This document shows positions 7,847 to 15,490 of a stretch of 43,359 nt of DNA, in pieces. A program made the position numbers and the translations under genes. The stretch spans positions 27,996-71,354 of the forward strand of contig DHQK01000211.1 in assembly GCA_002411085.1 (NCBI GenBank), written 5' to 3'. Position 1 is the stretch's first letter; each line of letters starts with the position of its first letter. This stretch comes from Marinilabilia sp. UBA5340 (GTDB taxonomy: Bacteria > Bacteroidota > Bacteroidia > Bacteroidales > Marinilabiliaceae). The notes below the pieces were generated by a model that was not told the DNA's origin, did not search any database, and was given only the letters and a program-made list of their open reading frames with translations.

Positions 7847-9244
7847 TTAGTCCAGAGATCCGATCATTTTGGAGGGATCTACCCATTTGTCAAATTCTTC
7901 TGCAGTAAGGTAGCCCAATTCAAGCGCAGCTTCTTTGAGAGTAGTTCCCTCTTTGTGCGCTTTTTTGGCGATTTCAGCAGATTTGTAATATCCAATGTGT
8001 GTATTTAATGCGGTTACGAGCATCAGTGAATTGTCAAGATGCATCTTAATGCGTTCGTGGTTCGGTTGGATACCTGCAGCACAATTGTCGTTGAAAGCCA
8101 CACAAGCATCACCAATTAGCTCCGCACTCTGAAGGAAATTGAATATTATTACAGGTTTAAACACGTTTAGCTCAAAGTGACCATTGGAGCCTCCAACAGA
8201 AACAGTAACATCGTTTCCCATTACCTGGGCACAAACCATCGTCATGGCCTCAGCCTGTGTGGGATTCACTTTCCCTGGCATAATGGAAGATCCTGGTTCG
8301 TTTTCCGGTATCAGAATTTCTCCAATGCCTGAGCGAGGACCGGATGCCAGCAAACGGATGTCATTGGCAATTTTCATGAGACTTACGGCAATTTGTTTCA
8401 ATGCTCCATGGCTTTCCACAATGGCATCGTGCGCTGCCAGTGATTCAAATTTATTGGCAGCTGTTTTAAAGGGCATTCCGGTGAATTGTGCAATGTATTT
8501 GGCTACAGTTACGTCATAGCCTTTGGGGGTATTCAATCCGGTTCCAACAGCCGTTCCTCCAAGCGCAAGTTCCGACAAGTGCTCCAGTGTTGACTTCAGG
8601 GCTTTCAGTCCGTGGGAGAGTTGAGCAGCATAACCGCTGAATTCCTGCCCCAATGTGAGCGGTGTAGCATCCATCAGGTGGGTGCGTCCTATTTTTACCA
8701 CTTCCTTCATCTCTTCAGATTTCTGCTGAAGGGTGTCGCGCAACTTCTCGACACCTGGGATGGTTTTTTCCATCAGGATTTTGTATGCAGCGATGTGCAT
8801 TGCTGTGGGAAATGTGTCATTGGATGACTGTGACTTGTTCACGTCATCATTGGGGTGTATTGGTCTTTCCCCTTCCCCCAGTTTTCCTCCATTGATTACG
8901 TGGGCTCGATTGGCAACGACTTCGTTGCAATTCATGTTCGACTGGGTGCCGCTACCTGTTTGCCATACAACCAGGGGAAATTGATCATCGAGTTTTCCTG
9001 TTATTATTTCATCACAGGCTTTGGCAATCAGATCTCTTTTCTCTGCGGGTAAAACACCATGCTCTTCGTTGGCATAAGCAGCTGCTTTTTTCAGATATCC
9101 AAAAGCATGAACAATTTCGAGTGGCATAGAGCCTGAGGGCCCTATGGGAAAGTTCATTACAGAGCGCTGTGTCTGGGCGGCCCAGTATTTGTCTGCTGGC
9201 ACTTTTACCTCACCCATCGTGTCTTTCTCTATCCGGTATTCCAT
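7847..9244 (-). CDS. fumC: Fumarate hydratase, class II
   Basis: FumC converts fumarate to malate in the TCA cycle without an iron-sulfur cluster. The 465 residues equal the usual length of the family. Clear signatures are SGTQSNMNCNEV near residue 98, GRTHLMDATP at 186-195 with the His189 proton-transfer residue, and the lyase signature GSSIMPGKVNP at 318-328 carrying the catalytic loop serine (Ser319). The same superfamily includes aspartase and argininosuccinate lyase, but the THLMDATP form indicates fumarase. It begins at an ATG at 9244, 94 bases after the prfB stop, and ends in a strong terminator, so it is a separate or last unit. No promoter box was recognised in the short gap to prfB. 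Confidence 0.97.
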   Translation of the reverse strand: MEYRIEKDTMGEVKVPADKYWAAQTQRSVMNFPIGPSGSMPLEIVHAFGYLKKAAAYANEEHGVLPAEKRDLIAKACDEIITGKLDDQFPLVVWQTGSGTQSNMNCNEVVANRAHVINGGKLGEGERPIHPNDDVNKSQSSNDTFPTAMHIAAYKILMEKTIPGVEKLRDTLQQKSEEMKEVVKIGRTHLMDATPLTLGQEFSGYAAQLSHGLKALKSTLEHLSELALGGTAVGTGLNTPKGYDVTVAKYIAQFTGMPFKTAANKFESLAAHDAIVESHGALKQIAVSLMKIANDIRLLASGPRSGIGEILIPENEPGSSIMPGKVNPTQAEAMTMVCAQVMGNDVTVSVGGSNGHFELNVFKPVIIFNFLQSAELIGDACVAFNDNCAAGIQPNHERIKMHLDNSLMLVTALNTHIGYYKSAEIAKKAHKEGTTLKEAALELGYLTAEEFDKWVDPSKMIGSLD

Positions 9245-9338
9245 TTTTCTATGGTTTTTTAATAGTATTATTGGAAATAATTGTTTTGAAACAGTTAATT
9301 TTTATCCTTTGAGAGTATTGGGGGATATGTTCCTTGTT

Positions 9339-10446
9339 TTAGTCCTTCTTAAATACATCGTCAGCCCCAAACTCCATGAGGTAAGCTTTGATGAAACCAT
9401 CTATTTCGCCATCTAAAACCGCCTGGACATTGCTTGTCTCATGATTTGTGCGAACATCTTTTACCAGTTTGTATGGTTGGAGTATGTATGAACGTATTTG
9501 CGAACCCCACTCGATTTTTTTCTTCTGAGATTCGATTTTGTTTTGCTCCTCCAGTTTTTTTCTCAGCTCTATCTCATAAAGTTGCGATTTTAGCATGCGT
9601 AAAGCATTTTCTTTGTTGCCGCCTTGCGATCGGGATTCAGTGTTTTCAATTACAATTCCCGACGGAGCATGTCTCAGTCGCACACCGGTTTCTACTTTGT
9701 TCACGTTCTGACCGCCGGCACCACTGGAACGAAAGGTTTCCCAGGTTATGTCGGCCGGATTGATGTCTACTTCAATGCTTTCATCAATGAGCGGGATTAC
9801 AAATACCGAAGTGAAGGAGGTCATGCGTTTATTGGCTGCGTTAAAAGGCGAGAGCCTGACCAGTCGGTGCACACCATTTTCACTTTTGAGGTAACCATAA
9901 GCAAAATCTCCTTCAAATTGCAGCGTGACGGATTTTATGCCTGCTTCATCTCCCTCCTGAAAGTTGGTTTCGGTGACTTTATATCCTTGTTTTTCTCCCC
10001 AGCGCACATACATTCTCATGAGCATTTCTGCCCAGTCCTGGCTTTCTGTTCCACCTGCGCCTGCATTTATTTTGAGGATAGCCCCCATGCGATCTTCTTC
10101 TTTCTGGAGCATATTGCGCAATTCCAGATCTTCGATCATTTCAACGGCCTGTTGATATTGAGCGTCAATATCAGCTTCTTCAGCTTCTCCTTCCTTCAAA
10201 AACTCCAGAAGAACACTGGTTTCTTCGATGGCATTTTTGATCTTTTCGTAGCCGTTTACCCAGCTTTTGAGCTCTTTAAGCTTTTTCATCTTGATCTCAG
10301 CAGCTTTTGGGTCGTTCCAGAAATCAGGTGCCTGAGTCCTTATCTCTTCTTCTCCTATTTCGATCTTTTTACGATCGATGTCAAAGATACCTCCTTAACG
10401 CAATCTCGCGTCCGGAAAGCTCTTTCATCATTTCTGATGTTACCAT
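9339..10446 (-). CDS. prfB: Peptide chain release factor 2, read through a programmed +1 frameshift
   Basis: RF2 releases the nascent chain at UGA and UAA. The ATG at 10446 opens a 21-codon frame ending CTT TGA; slipping forward one base at that CTT continues as GAC in the long frame to 9339, giving 368 residues, close to E. coli RF2 (365). The joined N-terminus reads naturally into TQAPDFWNDPKAAE, the usual RF2 start, which a start at the internal ATG (10289) would lose. The codon-recognition tripeptide SPF is at 199-201 and the catalytic GGQ at 244-246; SPF identifies RF2 rather than RF1. Control is autogenous: when RF2 is scarce, the internal UGA is read slowly and frameshifting rises. Confidence 0.96.
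10380..10395 (-). promoter_or_regulatory. prfB programmed +1 frameshift site
   Basis: The minus strand reads AGGAGGTATCTTTGAC. The Shine-Dalgarno-like AGGAGG is three bases before the slippery CTT, followed by the in-frame TGA and a C. Sequence and spacing match the known E. coli site, with AGGAGG in place of AGGGGG. Confidence 0.95.
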
Positions 10447-10473
10447 GGTTGTTAGTTTTTAAAATTATGGTCG

Positions 10474-10481
10474 CAAAGTTA
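10474..10481 (-). promoter_or_regulatory. Candidate -7 promoter element of prfB
   Basis: The minus strand reads TAACTTTG, 27 bases before the prfB ATG, giving a leader of about 20 bases. The -33 position has no clear TTG. Confidence 0.5.
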
Positions 10482-10514
10482 ACAAATAAATTAGGGTGTG
10501 GTTAAACTGGAGTC

Positions 10515-10544
10515 TTAATTAGAGAGGAAATTCTTTAATTAGAG
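10515..10544. repeat. Ten-base direct repeat upstream of the prfB promoter
   Basis: TTAATTAGAG occurs at 10515-10524 and again at 10535-10544, exactly 20 bases apart (about two helical turns), just upstream of where the prfB -33 region would be. It could be an activator site or chance in AT-rich DNA. Confidence 0.4.
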
Positions 10545-10863
10545 TTGAGATTGGTAATCTTCATTGCTGTTGGGGATATTTCTTGTGATTAATGGTCACG
10601 ATGCAGCAGCAATTTCTATTTTTAGGTTGACATGGCGGCTGTGGTCGTTGCTTTTGTTTCGTCGCAATTAAAAAATAAGAGGTTAGCAAAAAGAATAGTA
10701 AAGTGTCGATTGATAGGTGATGTGTAGTGCTGCGATTCGGCAATTCTTCAGCCTTTTTTATGCTATCCTTAGATCCTTATCCATTTGGTCAATTATTTGG
10801 TCACATGGGCATCTTGTTGAGTTTTTACTTGTGTACCAAACAGGGGGGCGTCATTTTTCACAC
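10545..10863. other. Intergenic stretch without a recognisable gene
   Basis: Together with the prfB promoter area this forms a gap of 465 bases between prfB and tRNA-His. The only longer frame (minus strand, 60 residues) starts with TTG, is rich in Thr, Gln and Pro, and lacks any family feature. I see no RNA gene or repeat here. Confidence 0.5.
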
Positions 10864-10905
10864 AAAAAAACGCCCCAGGTATCTGCTTGTTAGATACTTG
10901 GGGCG
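10864..10905 (-). terminator. Rho-independent terminator of tRNA-His
   Basis: On the minus strand a 14-pair stem (10905-10892 with 10884-10871, one G-T pair) closes a seven-base loop and is followed by seven T (10870-10864). It begins seven bases after the tRNA 3' end. Confidence 0.92.
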
Positions 10906-10911
10906 AAGAAG

Positions 10912-10985
<74 letters not shown>

Positions 10986-11001
10986 CGTTTTAATGTGGGT
11001 G

Positions 11002-11034
11002 CAAAGGTAAAATTTTTTCCATTAGTTTTGCAAA
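11002..11034 (-). promoter_or_regulatory. Promoter of tRNA-His
   Basis: On the minus strand TTTG (11034-11031), a 21-base spacer and TACCTTTG (11009-11002) match both Bacteroidetes boxes at normal spacing. Initiation would fall about ten bases before the tRNA. Confidence 0.75.
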
Positions 11035-11100
11035 TGTTTTCCTAAAAAATGCGACCATATTTGCATTCCCCGTAATGTAGAATTATTAAAATTGTTGAAA

Positions 11101-11781
11101 ATGAAGTTTTTCCCGGTAGAGCCGGAAATAGACCGGCAAATAGAATTGTTAATGCGGCAGATCCGGAAACTGAAAGATGGTGAAACTGCTGAATTAATTG
11201 AAAAATCCGGAGCCCGGTACCGGGTAAATTACGGAGTATCTATCGTTTATCTTCGACAGATGGCTGCAGATATGCCAAAGAGTGCAGGCTTGGCCCATCG
11301 GTTATGGGCCCGTCAAATCAGGGAAACCATGATTTTAGCAACCATGGTGGTTGCCTTTGAGGATTTGGGTAATGACGGTGTCCGGGAATGGGGCGAGATG
11401 CTGAATACTATTGAGCTCTCCGAACAATTGGGGCGTAACTTGCTTTCCGGTCTTGATGTACCCCAAGAATTGTTGGTTGATTGGCTGAAAAGCGGCCACT
11501 TTTATAGACAATATGCGGCTTTGATGGCCATTGGTTGGCGATTGCGGATGCACCAGGTGGCCGGCTTTCCGGGTATCCATGATCTGTTGACTTACCTGAA
11601 GCAGTTAGCTTGTGAACCTCGTTATTTGCGAGCCATAACATTTGCTTTGAAAATGGCAGGGAGACAGACTGCTCTACAACAAAAAATACTTGAGAATGCA
11701 AGGGAGTGGAAGGCAAGCGAGAATCCTTATGTCTCGGAAATAGGCATGGATGTTGTTTTTGAAGTGGAGACATTTCTATAA
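11101..11781 (+). CDS. AlkD-like DNA alkylation repair family HEAT-repeat protein
   Basis: The 226 residues are almost wholly helical. The core (about residues 38-150: YRVNYGVSIVYLRQMA, RLWARQIRETMILATMV, then DWLKSGHFYRQYAALM) matches the helical-repeat family of AlkD-type DNA glycosylases, in the short form common in Bacteroidetes. AlkD enzymes remove bulky or charged alkylated purines. The catalytic Trp/Asp/Arg set of classic AlkD cannot be mapped with confidence, so repair activity is inferred from the fold only. The start is the ATG at 11101; two TTG codons just upstream are less likely. It is divergent from tRNA-His, and the class V aminotransferase gene follows 101 bases later behind its own promoter. 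Confidence 0.75.
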   Translation: MKFFPVEPEIDRQIELLMRQIRKLKDGETAELIEKSGARYRVNYGVSIVYLRQMAADMPKSAGLAHRLWARQIRETMILATMVVAFEDLGNDGVREWGEMLNTIELSEQLGRNLLSGLDVPQELLVDWLKSGHFYRQYAALMAIGWRLRMHQVAGFPGIHDLLTYLKQLACEPRYLRAITFALKMAGRQTALQQKILENAREWKASENPYVSEIGMDVVFEVETFL

Positions 11782-11824
11782 TTGTAGTGTGTCATTTATC
11801 AGTTTTTTTATGGTTAGGGTGCCT

Positions 11825-11832
11825 TAATTTTG
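11825..11832 (+). promoter_or_regulatory. Candidate -7 promoter element of the class V aminotransferase gene
   Basis: TAATTTTG matches TAnnTTTG 50 bases before the ATG at 11883. A -33 box is not evident. Confidence 0.4.
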
Positions 11833-11882
11833 GGCATCTTGTCAACGGGTTTTGATGGGGAAATGATAATTATTTTATAGCT

Positions 11883-13352
11883 ATGTTGTCGCACGAAGAA
11901 CATTTTGAGAGGTTTAGGAAGAATATTGTTGGTTTTAATGCCACCATTGAAACACCTTATGGAGAAAAACCTTTGGTGTATGCCGATTGGGTTGCTTCCG
12001 GCCGTTTATATAAGCCGATTGAGGAACAGATTGTTCAGGTGATGGGACCGATGGTTGGAAATACGCATTCTGAATCCAGTGATACTGGAAGAGTGATGAC
12101 CAATGTTTATCGCTTGTCACATAAAATAATTAAAGAACATGTGAATGCCCGTAAAGATGATATCATCATCACTGCCGGTTTTGGAATGACGTCAGTGGTG
12201 AATAAGCTTCAACGTATTTTGGGTATGAGAGTTCCAGAGCAGGCACAGCGTTATTGTAATTTGCCTGAACAGGAGCGTCCGGTGGTTTTTCTGACGCACA
12301 TGGAGCATCATTCTAATCATACTTCCTGGCTGGAAACCAACGCGGATGTTGTGGTGCTGGAACCTGATGAGGAGATGCTGGTAAAACCCGAGTCGCTTGA
12401 AAGGGAGCTGGAAAAGTTCAAAGACCGGATTCTTAAAATTGGAAGTTTTACAGCTTGCTCAAATGTCACAGGCATCGAAACCCCTTACCATCACCTGGCG
12501 CGGATTATGCATCAGCATGGCGGTTTTTGTTTTATAGATTTTGCTGCATCGGCTCCTTATGTTCCTGTGAATATGCATCCTGAGAATTCGCTGGAAAGAT
12601 TGGATGCCGTCTATTTTTCTCCTCATAAATTTTTAGGAGGTCCGGGAAGTAGCGGCGTTGTGGTTTTTAATTCAGCTTTATATCATAATAATGCCCCCGA
12701 CAATTCGGGAGGTGGAACCGTAAACTGGACTAACCGATGGGGAAAGTACCAGTATATTGCAGATATTGAAGCTCGCGAGGATGGAGGGACTCCCGGATTT
12801 TTGCAATCTATCAGAGCTGCATTGAGTATCCGGCTCAAAGAACAGATGGGGTGTGATAAAATGAGGCAACGGGAAACCGAAATGATCCACAGAATATTCA
12901 GTGCTTTTCGTGAAATCCCCGGCTTGACAATTTTGGCGGACAGCCAGCAGGAGCGGTTAGGGGCCATTTCTTTTTATATTTCCAATGTGCATTTCAATCT
13001 GGTGGTCCGCCTGCTCAATGATCGTTTTGGAATTCAGGTGCGGGGAGGTTGTTCCTGTGCCGGTACTTACGGACATTATTTGCTTCATGTGGATTATTAT
13101 ACCTCCAGCAATATAACGCGCAAAATTGATATGGGGGATCTGTCTGAGAAGCCGGGTTGGGTAAGACTTTCAGTTCATCCTGTAATGTCGGAAGCGGAAA
13201 TAGATTATATTATTGATGCTGTAAGAGAGGTTGCTTTGAATGCTGAGACATGGGCTGAAGACTATGAGTATAGACCCTGGGAGAATGAGTTTGTTCATAA
13301 GCAATGTCCGGAGAAAACGATGGAGGATTATCTTTCGTGGTTTCAATTTTAG
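11883..13352 (+). CDS. Class V aminotransferase, cysteine desulfurase-like PLP enzyme
   Basis: The 489-residue protein has the class V fold: the EHHSNHTSW segment at 141-149 that stacks on PLP, the cofactor-binding Asp in FIDFAAS (Asp219), and the Schiff-base lysine in SPHKFLGGPG (Lys249). Two cysteines sit in RGGCSCAG (Cys390, Cys392), where SufS/CsdA enzymes carry their persulfide cysteine in RxGHHCA. This makes it desulfurase-like, but the sequence around the cysteine differs from SufS and no suf or isc gene is near, so substrate and role are open. It is longer than SufS (about 410) because of insertions around residues 115-135 and a C-terminal extension. The GNAT-type gene follows 75 bases downstream behind a separate promoter element. 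Confidence 0.85.
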   Translation: MLSHEEHFERFRKNIVGFNATIETPYGEKPLVYADWVASGRLYKPIEEQIVQVMGPMVGNTHSESSDTGRVMTNVYRLSHKIIKEHVNARKDDIIITAGFGMTSVVNKLQRILGMRVPEQAQRYCNLPEQERPVVFLTHMEHHSNHTSWLETNADVVVLEPDEEMLVKPESLERELEKFKDRILKIGSFTACSNVTGIETPYHHLARIMHQHGGFCFIDFAASAPYVPVNMHPENSLERLDAVYFSPHKFLGGPGSSGVVVFNSALYHNNAPDNSGGGTVNWTNRWGKYQYIADIEAREDGGTPGFLQSIRAALSIRLKEQMGCDKMRQRETEMIHRIFSAFREIPGLTILADSQQERLGAISFYISNVHFNLVVRLLNDRFGIQVRGGCSCAGTYGHYLLHVDYYTSSNITRKIDMGDLSEKPGWVRLSVHPVMSEAEIDYIIDAVREVALNAETWAEDYEYRPWENEFVHKQCPEKTMEDYLSWFQF

Positions 13353-13371
13353 TGAGTTTGGTCAATTTCAT

Positions 13372-13379
13372 TAACTTTG
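13372..13379 (+). promoter_or_regulatory. Candidate -7 promoter element of the GNAT-type gene
   Basis: TAACTTTG matches TAnnTTTG. Initiation about seven bases on would lie downstream of the in-frame codons at 13377-13382, which supports the ATG at 13428 as the true start. Confidence 0.45.
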
Positions 13380-13427
13380 ATGCTGATTTATCAGGTCAGC
13401 AGAGTTCAAAATCTTTTATTGTTTCTT

Positions 13428-14627
13428 ATGCATATTGTTGAAGTAAAAACAGATAAGCAAAAACGACAGTTTCTGGATGTCGTAGATAAAATATATAAAA
13501 ATGATGATGCTTATGTGCGTCCGCTTGACTTCATGATTGAAGAGATCTTTGATCCGACAGCGAATGACTTTTTTTCACATGGAGAGGCCACGCGTTTTTT
13601 GTTGCTTTCGGACAACGGTGAAGTGATTGGTCGCACAGGTGTGTTTATTAATGAAAAGAAAGCTCATGGATTTTCTCAGCCAACAGGAGGAATGGGCTTT
13701 TTTGAGTGTGTGAATGACAAGACAGCTGCTTTTATGCTTTTTGATGCTGCACGTGACTGGCTTGCTTCGCGTGGGATGGAGGCAATGGATGGCCCAATTA
13801 ATTTTGGAGAGAACGATACCTTTTGGGGCTTGTTGGTCGAAGGTTTTACACAGCCTGGTTTTGGAGTCAATTACAATCCCCCGTTTTACAAAGAGTTTTT
13901 TGAGGATTATGGCTTTACCAAATACTTTGAGCAAGTAACCAATATGTTGGATCTTCAAAAGCCATTTCCCGAAAGATTCTGGAAAATTGCCGGCTGGGTA
14001 GGACGAAAGCCGGGTTATGAATTCAAGCATTTCAAGTGGGAAGAGAGTGAACAGTTCATCAAGGATTTTATTGAAATCTATAATGATGCCTGGCAATTTC
14101 ATGAAAACTTTACGCCCATGGAAGCTGAAACATTGCGGAATTCACTGAAAGAGGCGAAGGATTTTATGGATGAAGAACTGATTTGGTTCGCCTATCATGA
14201 GGGGACTCCTATAGGATTTTTTGTTCAGTTTCCGGATGTGAATCAAATCATTAAGCATTTTCATGGAAAAATGAATTTCTGGAACAAACTTAAATTTGTA
14301 TATCTGAAGTGGCGCAAAGCCATGACCCGAACCAGGGTGGTAATTATGGGTATTCGTCCGAGATGGCAACGCAATGGCATTGAGTCCGGTATTTTCTGGC
14401 ATTTGAGAAATGCCGTTTCTAAAAAGCCCTGGCTGAAAGAGATGGAGCTGTCATGGGTGGGTGATTTTAATCCAAAAATGAGGGCCTTGCATGAATCCGT
14501 AGGCGCTGATTTTGCTAAAAGACACATTACCTATCGTTTTATTTTTGATGAAGAAAAACGAAAGCAGGGGCAGGAAGCTGCAGCTATACCTTTAGATACA
14601 CGCGACAGGGCAAATAATTCGAACTGA
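13428..14627 (+). CDS. GNAT-type acyltransferase-like protein, two-lobed
   Basis: The 399 residues resemble a widespread family of about 380 residues annotated as GNAT N-acetyltransferases. The N-terminal part has the FFSHGEATRFLLLSDNG strand-turn, then GMGFFECVND, DAARDWLASRG and MDGPINFGENDTFWGLLVEG, and NYNPPFYKEFFEDYGF; the C-terminal part has a second acetyltransferase-like lobe (ELIWFAYHEGTPIGFFVQFPD, then IMGIRPRWQRNGIESGIFW as the acyl-CoA loop region). Substrate is unknown. The frame can be extended upstream to 13377, but the ATG at 13428 fits the family start (HIVEVKTDKQKRQFLDV) and the promoter position. No obvious operon partner follows. Confidence 0.75.
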   Translation: MHIVEVKTDKQKRQFLDVVDKIYKNDDAYVRPLDFMIEEIFDPTANDFFSHGEATRFLLLSDNGEVIGRTGVFINEKKAHGFSQPTGGMGFFECVNDKTAAFMLFDAARDWLASRGMEAMDGPINFGENDTFWGLLVEGFTQPGFGVNYNPPFYKEFFEDYGFTKYFEQVTNMLDLQKPFPERFWKIAGWVGRKPGYEFKHFKWEESEQFIKDFIEIYNDAWQFHENFTPMEAETLRNSLKEAKDFMDEELIWFAYHEGTPIGFFVQFPDVNQIIKHFHGKMNFWNKLKFVYLKWRKAMTRTRVVIMGIRPRWQRNGIESGIFWHLRNAVSKKPWLKEMELSWVGDFNPKMRALHESVGADFAKRHITYRFIFDEEKRKQGQEAAAIPLDTRDRANNSN

Positions 14628-14729
14628 GAAAAGGGCTAAGGACGTCGCTGTTTTGATATCCCCAGGGATGCCAATTACACGACAATTGTAGTGGAAGTTG
14701 ATGATTGTTTGGTTTTTTTGCAGAAAAGT

Positions 14730-14761
14730 TTTGGTGTTTGTTGGCGGAATAATTAATTTTG
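14730..14761 (+). promoter_or_regulatory. Promoter of rpmE2
   Basis: TTTG (14730-14733), a 20-base spacer and TAATTTTG (14754-14761) match both Bacteroidetes promoter boxes at normal spacing. The predicted leader is about 95 bases. Confidence 0.7.
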
Positions 14762-14863
14762 CAGTCCGTTTGATGTGAGTGTTAGGGTTTAATTATCAGA
14801 AAACTCGCGAAAGACAAGGTTTTGAGAGAAAAAACAGAGATTAGAAAATAAAATATTAGAGAA

Positions 14864-15124
14864 ATGAAACAGGGAATTCATCCGGACAATTATCGCATGG
14901 TTGCGTTTAAAGATATGTCCAACGGCGATACTTTTATTACCCGTTCTACAGTAAACACCCGCGAGACTATCGACATCGACGGGACTGAATATCCATTGGT
15001 GAAGCTTGAAATTTCAAGCTCTTCACATCCGTTTTATACCGGAAAAATGAAGCTTGTTGATACTGCAGGACGTGTAGACAAGTTCCGCAATCGTTACAAA
15101 AAGCATTACGAGGGTAAGAAATAA
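14864..15124 (+). CDS. rpmE2: 50S ribosomal protein L31, type B
   Basis: The 86-residue protein starts MKQGIHPDNYRMVAFKDMS and has the family pieces SSSHPFYTGK and RVDKFRNRYKKHY. It lacks the CxxC zinc pairs of type A L31, so it is the zinc-independent form. L31 bridges the two ribosomal subunits. In many bacteria the zinc-free type is a low-zinc substitute, but in Bacteroidetes it is commonly the normal form; whether a second L31 gene exists cannot be seen here. It is a single-gene unit with a good promoter at 14730-14761, a purine-rich leader and a terminator 24 bases after the stop. Confidence 0.97.
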   Translation: MKQGIHPDNYRMVAFKDMSNGDTFITRSTVNTRETIDIDGTEYPLVKLEISSSSHPFYTGKMKLVDTAGRVDKFRNRYKKHYEGKK

Positions 15125-15148
15125 TCATATTTCTTATTGAGATATTAG

Positions 15149-15178
15149 AAAAGCTTCGGAATACTCCGGGGCTTTTTT
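15149..15178 (+). terminator. Rho-independent terminator of rpmE2
   Basis: AAGCTTCGGA (15151-15160) pairs with TCCGGGGCTT (15165-15174), two of the ten pairs being G-T, around a four-base loop, and is followed by four more T. Confidence 0.9.
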
Positions 15179-15490
15179 ATTTTCAAGTCGGCGGATTGCT
15201 TCAGTTTATCGCTGGAGTACGGCCCTCAAAGGTTGCTAAAAAGCATTATATTTGCAGGTAGGGGTTTTGGAACAAGGATTGCGTAAGCATCTTTTGTTCG
15301 TGAATAATGTAAAACGTTTTTTTTGATTGCTCCCCTCGCAGGCTGCAGTAACCCTTTGTAGTATAGTGGTTATGGCTAAATGGATGAGTAACCGTTTCTG
15401 AAAAGAAGAGTTTTAAATATATCCCCGATCTGCCATTGTGGCATAGATCTTTCGGATTCGGTAATGGGGACATAAGTGATATCAGACAAT
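15179..15490 (+). promoter_or_regulatory. Intergenic region upstream of lon with a -7-like element
   Basis: No coding frame is convincing in these 312 bases. TATATTTG at 15247-15254 matches TAnnTTTG and would give lon a long leader of about 230 bases. No heat-shock inverted repeat (CIRCE or HAIR type) was recognised. Confidence 0.35.

Noticed and set aside
9624..10505. 293-codon plus-strand frame opposite prfB
   Set aside because: It lies entirely over prfB and its promoter on the other strand, is rich in Phe, Ser and Cys as antisense frames are, and has no family features.
10561..10743. 60-residue minus-strand frame between prfB and tRNA-His
   Set aside because: It starts with TTG, has no ribosome-binding sequence and shows a low-complexity composition.
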